From assembly GCA_025201765.1 (NCBI GenBank), contig MU623364.1:62001-126000 (forward strand): DNA of 64,000 nt, written 5' to 3'. The DNA comes from Daldinia sp. FL1419. Its lineage: Eukaryota > Ascomycota > Sordariomycetes > Xylariales > Hypoxylaceae. Under the pieces are notes generated by a model, which saw nothing but the letters and a program-made list of their open reading frames with translations, did not search any database and was not told the origin of the DNA. A program made the translations under genes and the position numbers. Each line of letters opens with the position of its first letter. The first letter of the stretch is position 1. Below are positions 11,452-23,712 of the stretch, piece by piece.

Positions 11452-13472
11452 GTATAGCTCACGGGGAATGCTTTACAAGGGAATACGAATTTGTAAGATG
11501 AGATCCGCCGAGATTAGTTGTTTAGGTGAGGATCATCGACTGCATAAAACAGAATAATCCCAATTGAATGCTATCAAATCATCCTCTCCCGGCAATCGGG
11601 AGTTATAAGGGAACAGAATAACTATAAGCTTAGTAAAGCGTATTATTTGATATATTGTATGGAATGTATAAAGTGCATTTCGAGGGGTCTTATGTCATTT
11701 TATAAGTTAGGCGGCTTGTAGTTTTAACTTATGCCTTTGCTTTGTCATCTGAGTATGAGAGGAAAGGACGGAAAGATGCTGGAGCCAATGAAAATATCCA
11801 GGTAGTCTAATCTCTGACTCATGGCAACGAGTTTTACAAACGCATAACTAGGTACCTACTTACCTAATGTACCTTTATTTATAAATAAAGATATCAAGGA
11901 CCTTGGGGAACATCTAGGTTAAGGTTTTGATGGGTAAGTAGAATCTCTGCATGTGGTTGCCTATTAATCCTGGTTTTTAGGGCAAGATGAATGTTTCTCT
12001 TCTAGGATGTCGAGTCTCTTATCTGAAGTTAATTCTGATCTCAAGGAGCTAGATCACTTATCCGTTCTGTCGGTTCCGTAACCATATTTAGACTTGATGA
12101 TTGGCATATGCTGTTAACATAAATTTTAAAAAGCCTGCTTCCTACAGGCCGAGTTTTTAGCGCTGGGGGTGCCGGATGGAATTCTCCTATGCAACCTTGA
12201 ACTTGACTGTTTCCCCATGTCGCTTAACCATCAACCATCCATTATCCTTACCCACGACTGCATAAGCATCAGACACGAAAAGGCAAAATGTAATTCAAGG
12301 AATTTAGCAAAACCATGGTATATTATCTATCCGCTGAAAATGGTTAGCGACTTCCCTAGGCAGGCACCTAATTTGAAAAGATGGAAAAAAAAAAAGCATA
12401 CGCTGTAGTATGTGACCCTGGCAAATGCAATCTCTTGGTTAAAAGCTCATAATTCATTCTGCACGCCGAGACCAGCGACCAGCAAGAGACCTCATAAACC
12501 CAACTACCCCTAAAATTTGATACAGTCTTAGCTGAGCACGCACCAAATCCGTATAATAATAGAACATTACCTAGGTAGGTTGGTAACAGATAGTATTGAA
12601 ATGCCCGTCTAGTTATATACTTGTTAGTTACTGCGTATATAAAACTTTGCATGCGGGTGCTTATAGGTCTCTTATATAGGTAGGTATTCAACACAGAATT
12701 GAAATTTTTGAATGATATTATACGTGAATAAGTCAAGAATCAAGTTATATTGAAGGTTATCCACGATATTTAGATTTATTAAATATCAAGTTCGTGGTTC
12801 CCACGACAATGTACCTTTGCAAGTATTAGCCGTGAAAGTTAAAGAGACCTAGGTACATCAAATACGCAGTTTACGCAATAGAGATACATAGATAATACCT
12901 ATGAGGTATGTCCATTCGTGCATATGTCTCCTCGTTCTCCACTCTTAAAACCTATAAGCCCCCGTGGGTCTGACTTTGGGACTTGGGGGGGCTTAGTTTT
13001 TGGTTGTGCTGCGTGCATCCTAAGCCGCCAGTGGGTTCCAGGCCAGCTACGTTTCGTCGTTTCGTGTCAACTAAACCTACCAAAGCCTTCCAAAACCTAT
13101 CACTGCATGACCACCCCCATCTCGACGTTTTTTTTCTCTAGCATAACCGGTTCGTCCAATTTAGAACCCGCCGCGCCAATTCAACTTCCTTAATTATTGG
13201 TGCCGATTTTCCCATTTGAGCAACCCAGAGAAAACCGCGATAATACAAGACTGGCCTCATCCATTGCCTTCAGATCGATCTAATTATTACACTCGTTGAT
13301 CTTATAGATTTTTGTTCCCATCTACACCGTGATACCCCCCGAACGAGGCCGGCCCCGAAAACGAGCAAGAGCCTGCCTCTTATTCGCATTCGACTTCCAA
13401 TCTTCCTCTTATTTGCTTGTTATCGCGCAAAACTAGGGTGGTATTGAGGGCCGCCCGAAGAGCTCGCCCGCC
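11452..13472. other. Intergenic region between divergent genes
   Basis: This 2 kb region separates the DNA glycosylase (-) from the mannosyltransferase (+) and should contain both promoters. It is AT-rich at 11.5-12.9 kb and holds several TACCTAGGTA-like elements (about 11,855, 12,570, 12,848). The final 500 bases are pyrimidine-rich on the plus strand, as expected of the mannosyltransferase promoter and leader. No coding frame is supported. Confidence 0.6.
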
Positions 13473-14974
13473 ATGCTTCTTCCTAAAGGCGGCATCACTT
13501 GGAAGTCCGCAAGGGCACAACTTCCACGCACCAGAGCGATCTGGATCTTCTTAACAAGAACCCGCGTGCTCCTTTCTATCGCTGTCGTCGGTATCATCTT
13601 ATTACTCTGGCGCGGCATCAGAACATCGGCAAGCGAAATGCAAAGGTATTGTCCAATCTCGTATTAATCATTGTAAATTTACATTTTACTCATATATGTT
13701 GTCTAGCTTCTACTGCTGGGGTCCTTCAAAGCCCCCAATGGACATGTCACTTAACGAGCAACAGGCGTGGAACGCTCACCTGCAAACCCCTGTTATATTT
13801 AATCATCACGCTCCTATAACTATCAACGAATCGTCGATAACACATGTCGACTTAAACGGAATTAAGTCGACGCGCCAGGCTATCGACAATAACGAACGAG
13901 TACTCTTGCTTACACCCCTCAAGGATGCTGCGCCATACCTCTCGAAGTACTTCGAGCTTATTGCCGAGCTGACGTATCCTCATCGCCTCATCGATCTTGC
14001 GTTCCTCGTTGGAGACTCAACCGACGACACTTTGGGTGTCTTAGGCATGGAGCTTGATCGCATTCAAAAACGCCCGGATAATATCCCGTTCAATAGTGTA
14101 ACAGTTGTGGAGAAGAATTTCGGTAGTCAGCTCAGCCAGTCTGTTGAGGATCGTCATAGTTTCGAGGCTCAAGGTCCACGACGGAAGGCCATGGGTCGCG
14201 CCAGGAATTATTTACTATCCGCCGCATTGAAGCCCGAACACTCCTGGGTATACTGGCGCGATGTGGATATTGTTGATAGTCCCAAGAAGATTCTTGAGGA
14301 CTTTATCGCCCACGACCGAGATATCCTAGTTCCTAGTATGGTTTCCCTCTAAGATGGATATGCAAAGCATTTTACTGACATGTTACAGACATCTGGTTCC
14401 ACCGTTACGAAGGCACAGGCGATAACAAATATGATATCGAGGGTAGATGTAAGACATATCACCAGACTAATCTTAGTACCGCGGCTAACCCCAAACGTAG
14501 TCGATTACAACTCTTGGATTGAATCAGAGAAGGGCTTGAAACTTGCGTCCAAATTGGACAAGAATGTAGTTTTGGCAGAAGGTATGAAGTTATTGTCCCA
14601 GGACGTTCGCTCCGGTCACTAACACAATATAACCTCGAAGGTTACAAACAATACGATACTGGCAGGACATACATGGCGCGGATGGGTGATTGGCGGAATG
14701 ACCCGGACGAAGAAATTGAACTTGATGGTATCGGCGGTGTTAACATTCTAGTGAAGGCGGATGTTCATCGATCAGGTTTGTTTCTCGCTCCAATCACGGC
14801 AACGAAGGCTAATAGTAACTTTAAGGCATCAACTTTCCGTGCTATGCATTCGAGAACCAAGCCGAGACGGAAGGGTTTGCAAAAATGGCTAAAAGAGCAG
14901 GTTACGAAGTTATCGGCCTGCCTAATTACGTCGTCTGGCATATTGACACAGAAGAAAAGCCAGGAAACGCATAA
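13473..14974 (+). CDS. Golgi alpha-1,6-mannosyltransferase, Anp1/Mnn9/Van1 family (GT62)
   Basis: This is a subunit of the Golgi mannan polymerase complexes that extend the N-glycan outer chain. The CDS is join(13473..13645, 13707..14335, 14389..14448, 14501..14581, 14641..14775, 14826..14974), 408 residues, with five introns of 50-61 nt, all in phase. The N-terminus is a short cytosolic tail plus one membrane anchor (LLSIAVVGIILLLW), the type II Golgi layout. Family motifs in order are PVIFNHHAP, VLLLTPLKDAAPYL, DLAFLVGDSTDDT, SWVYWRDVDIVDSP (the D-x-D motif), NIWFHRYEG, DYNSW, MARMGDW, ELDGIGGVNILVKADVHRSG, NFPCYAFENQAETEGFAKMAKRAGYEV and YVVWHIDTEEKPGNA at the C-terminus. Removing intron 4 is essential to join VVLAEG to YKQYDTGRTYM. 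The C-terminus resembles Anp1 most, but assignment among the three paralogues is from memory. Confidence 0.92.
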
Positions 14975-16159
14975 ATTGGCGACTCCCGGTTTTTCGGAAA
15001 CGAAGCATTTTAGAATAATTTTTTCTTATCTGACATACTCGCATTTCTTCAGTGTACCAAATTGGTCCGCCAGATTTCGGGCATTCGACGTCCGGGTGGG
15101 ACAGGGAACGTAATACTTGTACGAGCAACTCACGAAACACGCATACGCTACATTACTGCATCGAGAATACCAGCACCGTCAGATACGTTGGGCAAAGAGG
15201 CGTTGGGAAGGGATAGGATAATTGATCCTCGCACCGTCAAACACTTTATTTCTTATTCCTTTCTCTGGCATAGCGTTCGAAAAGGGTGGTGGAAGTCTGG
15301 TAACTCATACTAGCAAGCGCACCTCGAACTTGAGAAATCAATCCCCGCAGCCTTCGTCACCTACTTCCCACCTCGACGTTCCGTGCCTCATATATATTGG
15401 TTGGTCGGTCGGTCGGTCGGTTGGTTGAGCTGGTTGGGCTTGTATGTTTTGTCGTGCTTGGGAACGTCCGTGATGGTATGTTATGACCGGGGCGTCTATG
15501 AGCTTTCTGTAATAGAATTTGGCTATTCATATTGCCTCCGGAAGGATCCTGGAGGTAGGCAAAGGCGCAGAGATGTGCGCGTGTCGGGCGCGCTGTGCGG
15601 AGTTTTGTTGGCTAACTGGTGTTGTGACATCTCACTGGCAATATAGCTTGTACAGGGTTTTGAACCTTGGCCATAAAAAACTATTATTTCTAGGAAATCC
15701 GTAGGGTTTCAAAAGTGATAACCAGCGGAACAACCCAGCAAAACTAATATATGTAATCCGACGCATGTGTACCTACCTATGTTCTTCTGCTAATGCTTAG
15801 GAATATACTCGGTTAGGTTCTTATAAGCTAAAATCAGCCTGTAGTTCCATTTTTAGGGCGTGATTAATCTGAGGTTATAAACGCTATACGCCGTAGTCTA
15901 CAGCTGAGACCGACCACCGGGCACCGAAGCTGTAAAGCACCAAGAGTCAAAGGTCAGGATAAGCCAAACTCTAAGACTAGAATTGTACGGGTTGAGAGGA
16001 GGCGAAAAGATCTAGGTATATACAGGTATAATATCTTGGAACGTTCAATTCGTCGGTACAACCTGGACTCCTTGCGGACAAGCTTGTCCAATCACTCTAT
16101 ATTCTTCTCGTTAACGCAGGTGGTTTTTTTAATGGTACAATTATGCCGTTGAACTCTAT
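14975..16159. other. Intergenic region between convergent genes
   Basis: No coding frame is supported. A 4 bp tandem repeat (GGTC, grading into GGTT) lies at about 15,397-15,426. Small frames at 15,000-15,700 overlap in all phases and have no domain. Confidence 0.6.
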
Positions 16160-16700
16160 TTAATGGCTTCGAATAATAGTCAGAGAGTCCAAAGCCTGCT
16201 TCTCCTTCTCCTCGGCATAGATCTGGTCAATCAATGGCTGAAGATATGGGACGTCCTATTTCGATCATTCTGTCAGCATCGGCACTTGGGGCTATATCGC
16301 ATAAACGGGTTCGACTAGTAACTCGGCTTACCTCCTCGGGCTTGGTCCATTCCTCCTTGGGGAGCAGCTTGTGGACGGTGCTGCACTGGAACGCACGTCG
16401 GAGTCGGTAGACACGGTCGTAAGCCTCTTTCGGCGGCAGGCGCTTCAAGGCCTTGATGACGTTCTCGTTCTCCTCGACAATTAGGTCGTCGGCTCTGCAG
16501 AAAGAACACATTAGTGATCAGATTTTTGGCCCAGTATTACAGCCGTCGTCAGGCTCTCAATTGAGGGTATTTGCATACCGAAGACCCAGTTGGCGGTACC
16601 CGGCGGCATTCGTGTACCAGCTTGCGACGGGCTTGATCATGTTCTTCAACCAAGGTCGCTTGAGAATGAAGGGTGCGAGAGTCGGGAAGGACGAAGCCAT
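16160..16700 (-). CDS. QCR7: Cytochrome b-c1 complex subunit 7 (QCR7/UQCRB)
   Basis: This is the small 14 kDa subunit of respiratory complex III in the mitochondrial inner membrane. The CDS is complement(16160..16255, 16332..16494, 16579..16700), 126 residues, with introns of 84 and 76 nt. It begins MASSFPTLAPFILKRPWLKN, continues through the family signature GYRQLGLRADDLI and PKEAYDRVYRLRRAFQCS, then LLPKEEWTKPEEDVPYLQP and IDQIYAEEKEKQALDS. The length is normal for QCR7 and there is no cleavable presequence, as usual. The splice joins at LGL-R-ADDLI and KPEE-DVPYL are in phase. The gene is oriented away from the following NAD+ carrier. Confidence 0.94.
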
Positions 16701-18578
16701 TGTGACGGTTGGCGGGTATCTGAGTGATATGAGGTAGCTCCCGAAAATCGTGGAATGTTTGGTCGTGATATGAGGGTGTTAGTTTGATTTTCCGATTTGA
16801 AGTTCCAAAATGGCTCTCACTCGATTGGATGAGTCACGTGATATACCACACCCTTGGATCTGTAATGTACCATGTATTCCTGTACTTTGTACCTTTGTCC
16901 ATTCTGCTTTGAAGCCCGTGCTCACACCCGTGCTCCGGAACGGGGGACTTGGCCCTCGGATCGAACCTAGAGTACCTCTTGGGTACCTCTCGATAAGTAC
17001 ATGTACACAGGAAATTGTAATTGTACCAGGCCATAGAGCCTCCATCTTACATGTATGCTGTGTAATCCAACTTGGAGACCTGGCATCATCATCATACCAT
17101 TCGGAAAGAACTTCAGGGTAAAGAAATATATACTTGAATCAATGCAACCATATATATCACATACGTATTTTATTTTACTGCAATATCTTTCAAAACCAAG
17201 GGTTGATTCTCTTTTTTTCCATACTATCCTAGCATCCTATATTAGTCTACACAGTACTTAGAAATGCATGTGTACCCCTACAGCTTCTCCAATTGGAGGC
17301 GACCTCGTGCCCAAAGACGTACAATTGCACAGGATTGCGGGAATGCGCGAACGATGTACCTAATTCGCTGCTTCACTATTGGCGAGGTACACGGAGATAG
17401 TAGATAATCGGATAGGATACCTACATACGTCAGAGGTAGGACGATGGGGAGGAGCTTTCAATTCCTTGCTGACAACGTAACTGAATGCTTAGGTACACTT
17501 TCTTACACACACGATATCACCTAGTACCGGTAGACTTTACGGTAGGTACCATCTCTTTTTTATTTTTGGCAAGTACTTCCCTTCAAAATCTCAACAAAGC
17601 GAAGCACATCATCTTCTCATCTTCTCAACTAGAAATCAACTGGAGTAACGTTCGTAAAAATTACCGCAACCTTGCTGCATTCCCCTAGCCTGATTTATCT
17701 TATTCGTCATTCGTCTACTAACCTTTTTAATAAGTCTTTACATCCGTACTTACCTATTTATTAGGTACAGTAGGTAGCATACCTCTTACAATACGTAAGA
17801 CCTTTCTATTAGACCCCGTGGTCTGGAAATAACCTTGGAAAAGTGCTATCATTATCGATACCATTCCTCCCTTGTTCATCCTTTGTCAGGCTTTTTTATA
17901 AGCTTGTCTACTTCAAAATCCTGCGCTAAAAAGTTGATGTAATCTACCTGTCCGTCGGGTAGACTCTTCTCCTCGAATTGATCCATATCTCTCATCCCAA
18001 TCACGTTTGACGATTTTAGAAAGAAGACCCAGCAACCTAGCTAACAAGCGACCAAAAAGCAACCAAAAGCGACCAAGCGACCCAGCGACCCAGCGACCCG
18101 CCAACCCGCTTAGCTTTTCGTTCCAGTTAGTAAAAGTCCGACCCTCTTGCCTCGGACTTGATACATTAATCCCAAATCGACTCAACAATTCCCCATCATT
18201 ATTCCTTCGCATCACCCATTCTTCTTTATCTACCAACGCCTTTTATACACGCCTAGTCGAAGCCATACCACACTCGCTCGACGGGCGCTTCTACGAATGC
18301 CAATGGCATGTGACAGACGGTAGCTGCTGGGTCGACGGGACGGTGGATTTGCGAGGGTGCATTCCCCGCACACCGCACACCATCACGACTCTTCTAGGCC
18401 GGACTCGAGGCGAATCCATCTTTCGTCTAGTACGCGCATTTCTCTGCCTTCGTTGCCGCTTTCTTAGTTTACGCCGCCCTCACTAGACACGTTTTTTGCT
18501 CACCGGGGCCTCTGAATCGCTTCCAGAGGCCCCGAATCCGATTTCCGTCCTGTTTGGACTCACCTACCGGACAAGGGC
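16701..18578. other. Intergenic region between divergent genes QCR7 and NAD+ carrier
   Basis: The left part is the QCR7 promoter and the right part the carrier promoter and leader. A minisatellite-like stretch of AGCGACCC units lies at about 18,050-18,110. A 159-codon frame at 18,007-18,486 covers this repeat but lacks an ATG start and any domain, so I treat it as leader sequence. The rest is AT-rich with TAGGTAC motifs. Confidence 0.55.
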
Positions 18579-19990
18579 ATGTCTCACGACGAAGCTCAAA
18601 GCCACCCGACGGGACCGTCGTCACACAATCCCGCAGAATATGGGGTATTCTCCCATCGCTCCTCCCCGACATCTACTTCCACCGTTTCGTCGGCGAACAC
18701 TCCTCATAAAGAAAACCAGGGCATTTTTGCTTCCGCGATAGCAGCGATGGAGTTGCACGACACTACAAGCCTGGGTCTAGTACAAAGATGGGCCGCGGGC
18801 GCGTCCGACGCCCAATTCAACGCTTTGTCGGGAGCCATAGGAGGCTTTACTTCCGGCATCGTCACTTGCCCCCTCGATGTTATTAAGACAAAGCTACAAG
18901 CTCAAGGAAGATTTATTCCCGTAGACAAGGGAAGATATGTCGGGCACCGCAAAGCCTATTCGGGTCTTGTGGGCACAGCGAAGATCATATGGAGAGAAGA
19001 GGGTTTGCGCGGCATGTATAGAGGCTTGGGGCCGATCATTCTTGGCTACCTACCGACTTGGGCCGTTTGGTTCACCGTTTACAATAAGAGCAAGGTTTTC
19101 ATAGCTGACCACAAGCGTAAGTCGTCCCGCGCGGACTTGAAGCGAAACTAGTCACTGATTAAGCCGTCCGTCCTACAGTACAGCAAAACCAATTCTTCAT
19201 CAATTTCTGGTCTTCAATCATAGCAGGGGCCAGCAGCACTTTAGTCACAAACCCAATATGGGTCATTAAGACTCGACTTATGTCGCAATCCGCTACGGGG
19301 TACAATAGACAGTTATCCATGTTCCCGCGGTCTGGCAATACACCAACATCAAGACCAACTATCGACTCACCTTGGCATTACCGTTCTACTCTCGACGCCG
19401 CGCGTAAAATGTATTCTTCTGAAGGTATATTATCATTCTATTCTGGACTTACTCCGGCTCTCTTGGGCTTAACGCATGTTGCCGTACAATTTCCTGTTTA
19501 CGAATTTTTGCGGAAAAAATTTACGGGTCAGGCTATGGGAGAGATGGGCAGTGATAAGCAGAGCCACTGGTTTGGTGTACTCTCCGCATCGATATTGTCG
19601 AAAATCATGGCCAGCTCAGCCACGTATCCACACGAAGTAATTCGAACAAGACTACAAACACAGAGACGGCCAACTCCCGGAAGTGAATATTTACAAGGAC
19701 TAGGAGTCTCAGAGGCTACGCCCGGAAGCCGGAATCACATACCGAATAGTGAGTGTAGTGTCACTCCTGAACCTAAATATCGGGGCGTCGGCATGACATT
19801 CCGTACTATCTTACGAGAGGAAGGGTGGAGAGCATTTTACGCAGGCATGGGAGTCAACATGATGCGAGCCGTTCCAGCGGCGACGGTAACAATGATGACA
19901 TACGAATTTGTGATGAAGACGTTGCATCGCGTGCAGGTGGAAGGCCAGGAAAAGAAGAATCCGGGAAAGGCAATCATACGCGATACGTGA
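18579..19990 (+). CDS. Mitochondrial NAD+ carrier (Ndt1/Yia6-like), SLC25 family
   Basis: This is an inner-membrane carrier predicted to import NAD+ into mitochondria. The CDS is join(18579..19116, 19179..19990), one 62 nt intron, 449 residues, longer than typical because of a Ser/Thr-rich N-terminal extension of about 80 residues. The three carrier signatures are present: CPLDVIKTKLQAQG in repeat 1, NPIWVIKTRLMSQ in repeat 2 and YPHEVIRTRLQTQ in repeat 3. PIILGYLPTWAVWFTVY and TPALLGLTHVAVQFPVYE are characteristic of the NAD+/pyrimidine-nucleotide branch. PLDVIKT together with TYPHE favours the NAD+ (Ndt) members over Rim2. An insertion of about 35 residues (PTPGSEYLQGLGVSEATPG) sits in the third repeat. 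Substrate is inferred from family. Confidence 0.88.
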
Positions 19991-21915
19991 GTTGATATTA
20001 AAGCAGCGCAAAGTCGACAATTGCAAATGTTTGGAATACATATCTTTTATGCCGTGAGAATATATGGTTAGAAGAGCCGGTTCTCGCAGTGTTACAAGAG
20101 AAGAAGAAAAGAATCATGGCTGGTTGAATTTTCAGAAAGAAAAAAACCGGCTTCGTGGGCCTGGGCGGTTTGGGGTTGGTCTAGATACGATACCCTTCTT
20201 TGTAGGTATAGATACACCCAGATCACAATGCAAATAGTAAAGCAAGCGAGTACTACTCTACCGATTCGTGTTATGGGCGTAAAAGCTAGACTGGCGGGAG
20301 GGGGTTATCGTTGCGTTTTGGTTTGTTTTGTTGATGAGATTGAATCTCAGCGGCTCGAGGTTAGTCAAAGGGGTATAGAACAATGTACCGAAATCATGAA
20401 GCCTAGTATATTTCAATCGTTATCCTCGTTGCCTTCTAAGTGGTAGTTATCCTAATACATCTAATACCATCTCATCAGAGAAAACTGCACCCCTGCCTCT
20501 AAGTTTTACAGGTCCTTGACAACCCTCCCTAGTCCCTTTCACCACCCTCGGCTGCGAGATATTCAGTATGAGCCGTTTCCAATGAAGGCAAGGTAAGGGT
20601 ACTGGGATGATTCGAATTAAACCGTGATACGGGCTACGGACTCGCAGCCTTCGGTAGTTCGTGGATATACTTCGTATGCTCTTGATGAGCGGTCTATTAT
20701 CATATCGTACCCATATAAGAGACTTGTATCTTACCGGGAAGATACCTCTTTCGCGAGGGGGCTAGAAGTTGGAATGCCGATGTGAGGTCCCTCATATACC
20801 ACTGACTTATCTAACATGATCCTAGGGATGTTTATACCCGTAGATTTTCCAACGTCGCTGCGCATACTTCTTGGTCTGGAATGGGACCCGGCGTCTCGCT
20901 CCGACTCCGTTCTATCCCCTTTCATAGTTGAAAGGACATGGGAGCCTCTGGAGCGGCCAACTGCCCTGCCATAAGTGTGTTTATTATTCACGTCTAGTGT
21001 AAATAAATTTGCCTCCCAGCAAGATCCGTCGGCTATAACCCATGGTCATACTCGTGTCAACTGAGTGCTACATACTTGGCTCATCCGCCTAATTCAACCC
21101 CTGAGTTATTCGGTAGGTAGTCGTGGGTGCTCTTGGAGATGGGGCAACTGTTTGTTTGTTTGTATGGTTGTCTAGCACGGCTTTCCAAGCTCTTGCAAGG
21201 CATCCCAAACCCGAAAGAAGCATATTTCTAATGCAACGTGGGATTCCATCGTGACATGTTCTCCTAGTTAATGTATATAATTAAAGGATATATTATCACA
21301 GGTTAACTCAATGATTCATCAGCGGAGGTGTTCGCGTCGTGCCCAGCACGGCCGTAGGGAATATTCCCAACCAGCCCCTAAGCAAAAATACGTCGGGAGA
21401 ATCCCCACGAAACGTGGGGACGTAGTCTTTAATAAAGAGCCGCCGCGGACTACCTGCTACTCGCAGTGGATAAGGCATTCGTTCCGCGGCCCAATGCCCT
21501 CTCTTCGGATTTAACGTGCATACGATGCCGCGCCGTCTCGTTGGCTAGATATCGGCCAAGGTCCCGTCTGTCTTCTGCATGTGCTGGGGTTTCGCTGGAG
21601 TTAACAAATGGGCCCTGACGGGGGTAAGGCTGCTGTGGTTTCAACCCGCTTGTACTTAAGTGCTCTCTCTACCATGGGGTTTATATTGACTTGTGATTTT
21701 ACGTTTGGATTTGTAGTAACTATCTTGAGTAAGAAGATATTCAGTGAAATCTCGCGTTTTTGGATATATATAGGCATACATATTTGAAGGGTAAATAGGG
21801 AAGCTGGTTACGTCTCTACTTCTACTTGGGCTCAAACGTATAATCGAACCCGGGGTCTACCTCTTTACAAGGATCTACAGCTATTAAGTCAGAGCTACAA
21901 GCACCAATTTCCGCC
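19991..21915. other. Intergenic region, no supported gene
   Basis: This lies between two plus-strand genes. Short frames (20,228-20,446 +; 20,731-20,991 -; 21,311-21,514 +) have no recognisable domain and no splice partners. The last 150 bases before 21,916 should hold the dehydrogenase promoter. Confidence 0.55.
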
Positions 21916-23104
21916 ATGGGAATGGTATCACACGATCCCTTCCAGCTCAGCGGCCGGTACGCCGAGCTGAACAAATGGGAAGTCGTCAACGGCCCGGGCG
22001 ACTTGCGGCCAACGGGGCGGCAAATCGTCGAAGACGAAGGTCTCGTCGGAGCGATGAATGACAAAGTCGTTCTCATCACGGGCGTATCCTCCGGCATGGG
22101 CCCCGAAACCGTGCGAGCCCTCGCCCCGACCGGCGCCACCATCTTCGCCACGGCGCGAAACATCGACAAAGCACGGGACGCCCTCGGCGCCTCTCTCCTC
22201 GACACGGGGCGCGTGCACCTGCTCTTCATGGACCAAGCCGATCTCTCCAGCGTCCGGGCTTGCGCCGCCGAGTTTCGCGAGAAGAGCGCCGGCAAGCTGA
22301 ACGTGCTGATTAATAACGCGGGCGTCATGAAGACGCCGGAGAGCAGAACCAAGGACGGCTTTGAGCTACAATTCGGAACCAACCATCTATCGCACTTCCT
22401 CCTGTTTTACCTGCTCAAGGACCTTTTGCTCGCCAGCTCGACGCCCGAGTTCTACTCGCGGGTGGTGAATGTTTCGTCGCTAGGCCATCGCTACGGGCCT
22501 GTGCGTTTTGAGAATTTGAATTTCGAGGGAGAGTATGAGGGCTGGGCTGCTTGTATGTGACAATCTATATCTTCTCCTCGCTGGATATGAATGTGACATT
22601 AGAGATGGCTGACATATCCCGATAGACGGACAATCCAAGACGGCCAACATTTACAGCAAGTACAATCCTTTCTCTCGTCTCCTTACCCCTTCTTCCACCC
22701 TTACTTCCAGCAACCACCGTCCCCCCTAACTCTTACCAGTGGCAACCCAAATCGAGCGGCTCTACGGCGCGCAAGGCCTGCACGGGTACAGTCTGAACCC
22801 CGGCAGTTTCGTGAGTCCCAACCTGCAGAAATTCTGCCGGGAGGAGATGGAAGCAGCGAAGAGCGACGAGCGGTTGACGAAGTACTTCGTCAGCCTGGAA
22901 CAGGCCTGCGCGACGAGCGTCTACGCCGCTGTCTCGAAAGAGCTGGAGGGAAAAGGGGGTTTGTACCTCGAAGGAGCGTCGATTGCGGGCCCCGTGCCGG
23001 CGGATAGTGATGCGATCGAGTACGGGTATGGCGAGTGGGCGTTTGATCGCGAGAAAGAAGAGAAGCTGTGGGAGGTTAGTAAGGAGTTGGTTGGTGTGGA
23101 ATGA
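21916..23104 (+). CDS. Short-chain dehydrogenase/reductase (retinol dehydrogenase-like)
   Basis: This is an NAD(P)-dependent oxidoreductase of the classical SDR fold with unknown substrate. The CDS is join(21916..22552, 22626..22655, 22740..23104), 343 residues. Seen in order are the nucleotide-binding TGVSSGMG (TGxxxGxG), a substrate-side LFMDQADLSS, NNAGVM (NNAG) and the catalytic Ser in VVNVSSLG. The catalytic Y-x3-K (YGQSKTANIY) lies in a 30 nt exon, and LHGYSLNPGSF follows. The second intron (84 nt) must start with GCAAGT: the only nearby GT donor gives a wrong frame, whereas the GC donor yields KTANIYMATQIERLYG, as in relatives. The coding sequence is clearly GC-richer than its flanks. 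Confidence 0.9.
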
Positions 23105-23712
23105 TTAGTATAGTGTTTGCTTTATGAGATCACGAAGCAATCGGCTAGGAGCGTTGAATAATACATGAGACATGAGACATGAGATACAGTCACAAGTAAG
23201 TTTCCGGCATGAATATGAGCTACAACAGTAGAGCTGTGATACTTGTACTCTCTCTCTCTCTCTCTCTCTATATATCATAATCACTTTACACACATACGCA
23301 CCAGCTAAATCCCAGACTAATCGGATGAAACATAGCACACAAACTGAAGCTCGCACCAAAAAAAAGGAGGGGGGGGGGGGGGGGGGGGGGTTTGTTCCTC
23401 TAGAATTTGTTTCTTTTGCGACGTTAACTTCGTCACTCTTGATTTTTAGCTCACGTATCATGGATACGATATCGACTCCGTATTCCAAATGATGGAGTGT
23501 CTTTCTTTTCGCTCTCTCGCTAATAAACACAAACAAATAACCAAGCCGAACCAAAAACAAATTCATTAAATCAACATATCAAAACCGGTCCGAAGCACTT
23601 CCAGAGCCGTCCGCTCAATGCCTATCTTGACAAGAGCTCGAATCATGTCATAGTTAAACAACCGCCTCCCGTCCATTCAATTGAATTCGTGACCATCGTG
23701 AGCCAGCACGTG
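23105..23712. repeat. Short intergenic with microsatellite and homopolymer tracts
   Basis: Between two convergent genes lies a (TC)n tract at about 23,248-23,269 running into TATATAT, and an A run followed by 22 consecutive G at 23,369-23,390. The 153-codon minus frame across it (23,105-23,566) is an artefact of the repeats, with poly-Pro and Arg-Glu runs. Confidence 0.8.

Noticed and set aside
14501..14640. Apparent one-base frameshift in the Anp1-family gene between VVLAEG and the downstream conserved frame
   Set aside because: A 59 nt intron (GTATGA donor, CACTAAC branch, GAAG acceptor) removes the conflict exactly and gives VLAEGYKQYDTGRTYM.
15397..15426. GGTC/GGTT repeat considered as telomere-like
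   Set aside because: The unit differs from fungal TTAGGG and the tract is only about 30 bases, so it is an ordinary microsatellite.
18007..18486. 159-codon plus-strand frame before the NAD+ carrier
   Set aside because: No ATG start, spans an AGCGACCC minisatellite, no domain, and lies in the expected leader.
21822..22382. 186-codon minus-strand frame
   Set aside because: It is the antisense shadow of the GC-rich dehydrogenase exon, which has full SDR motifs.
23105..23566. 153-codon minus-strand frame with poly-Pro and Arg-Glu runs
   Set aside because: It is produced by translating the G run and the TC microsatellite.
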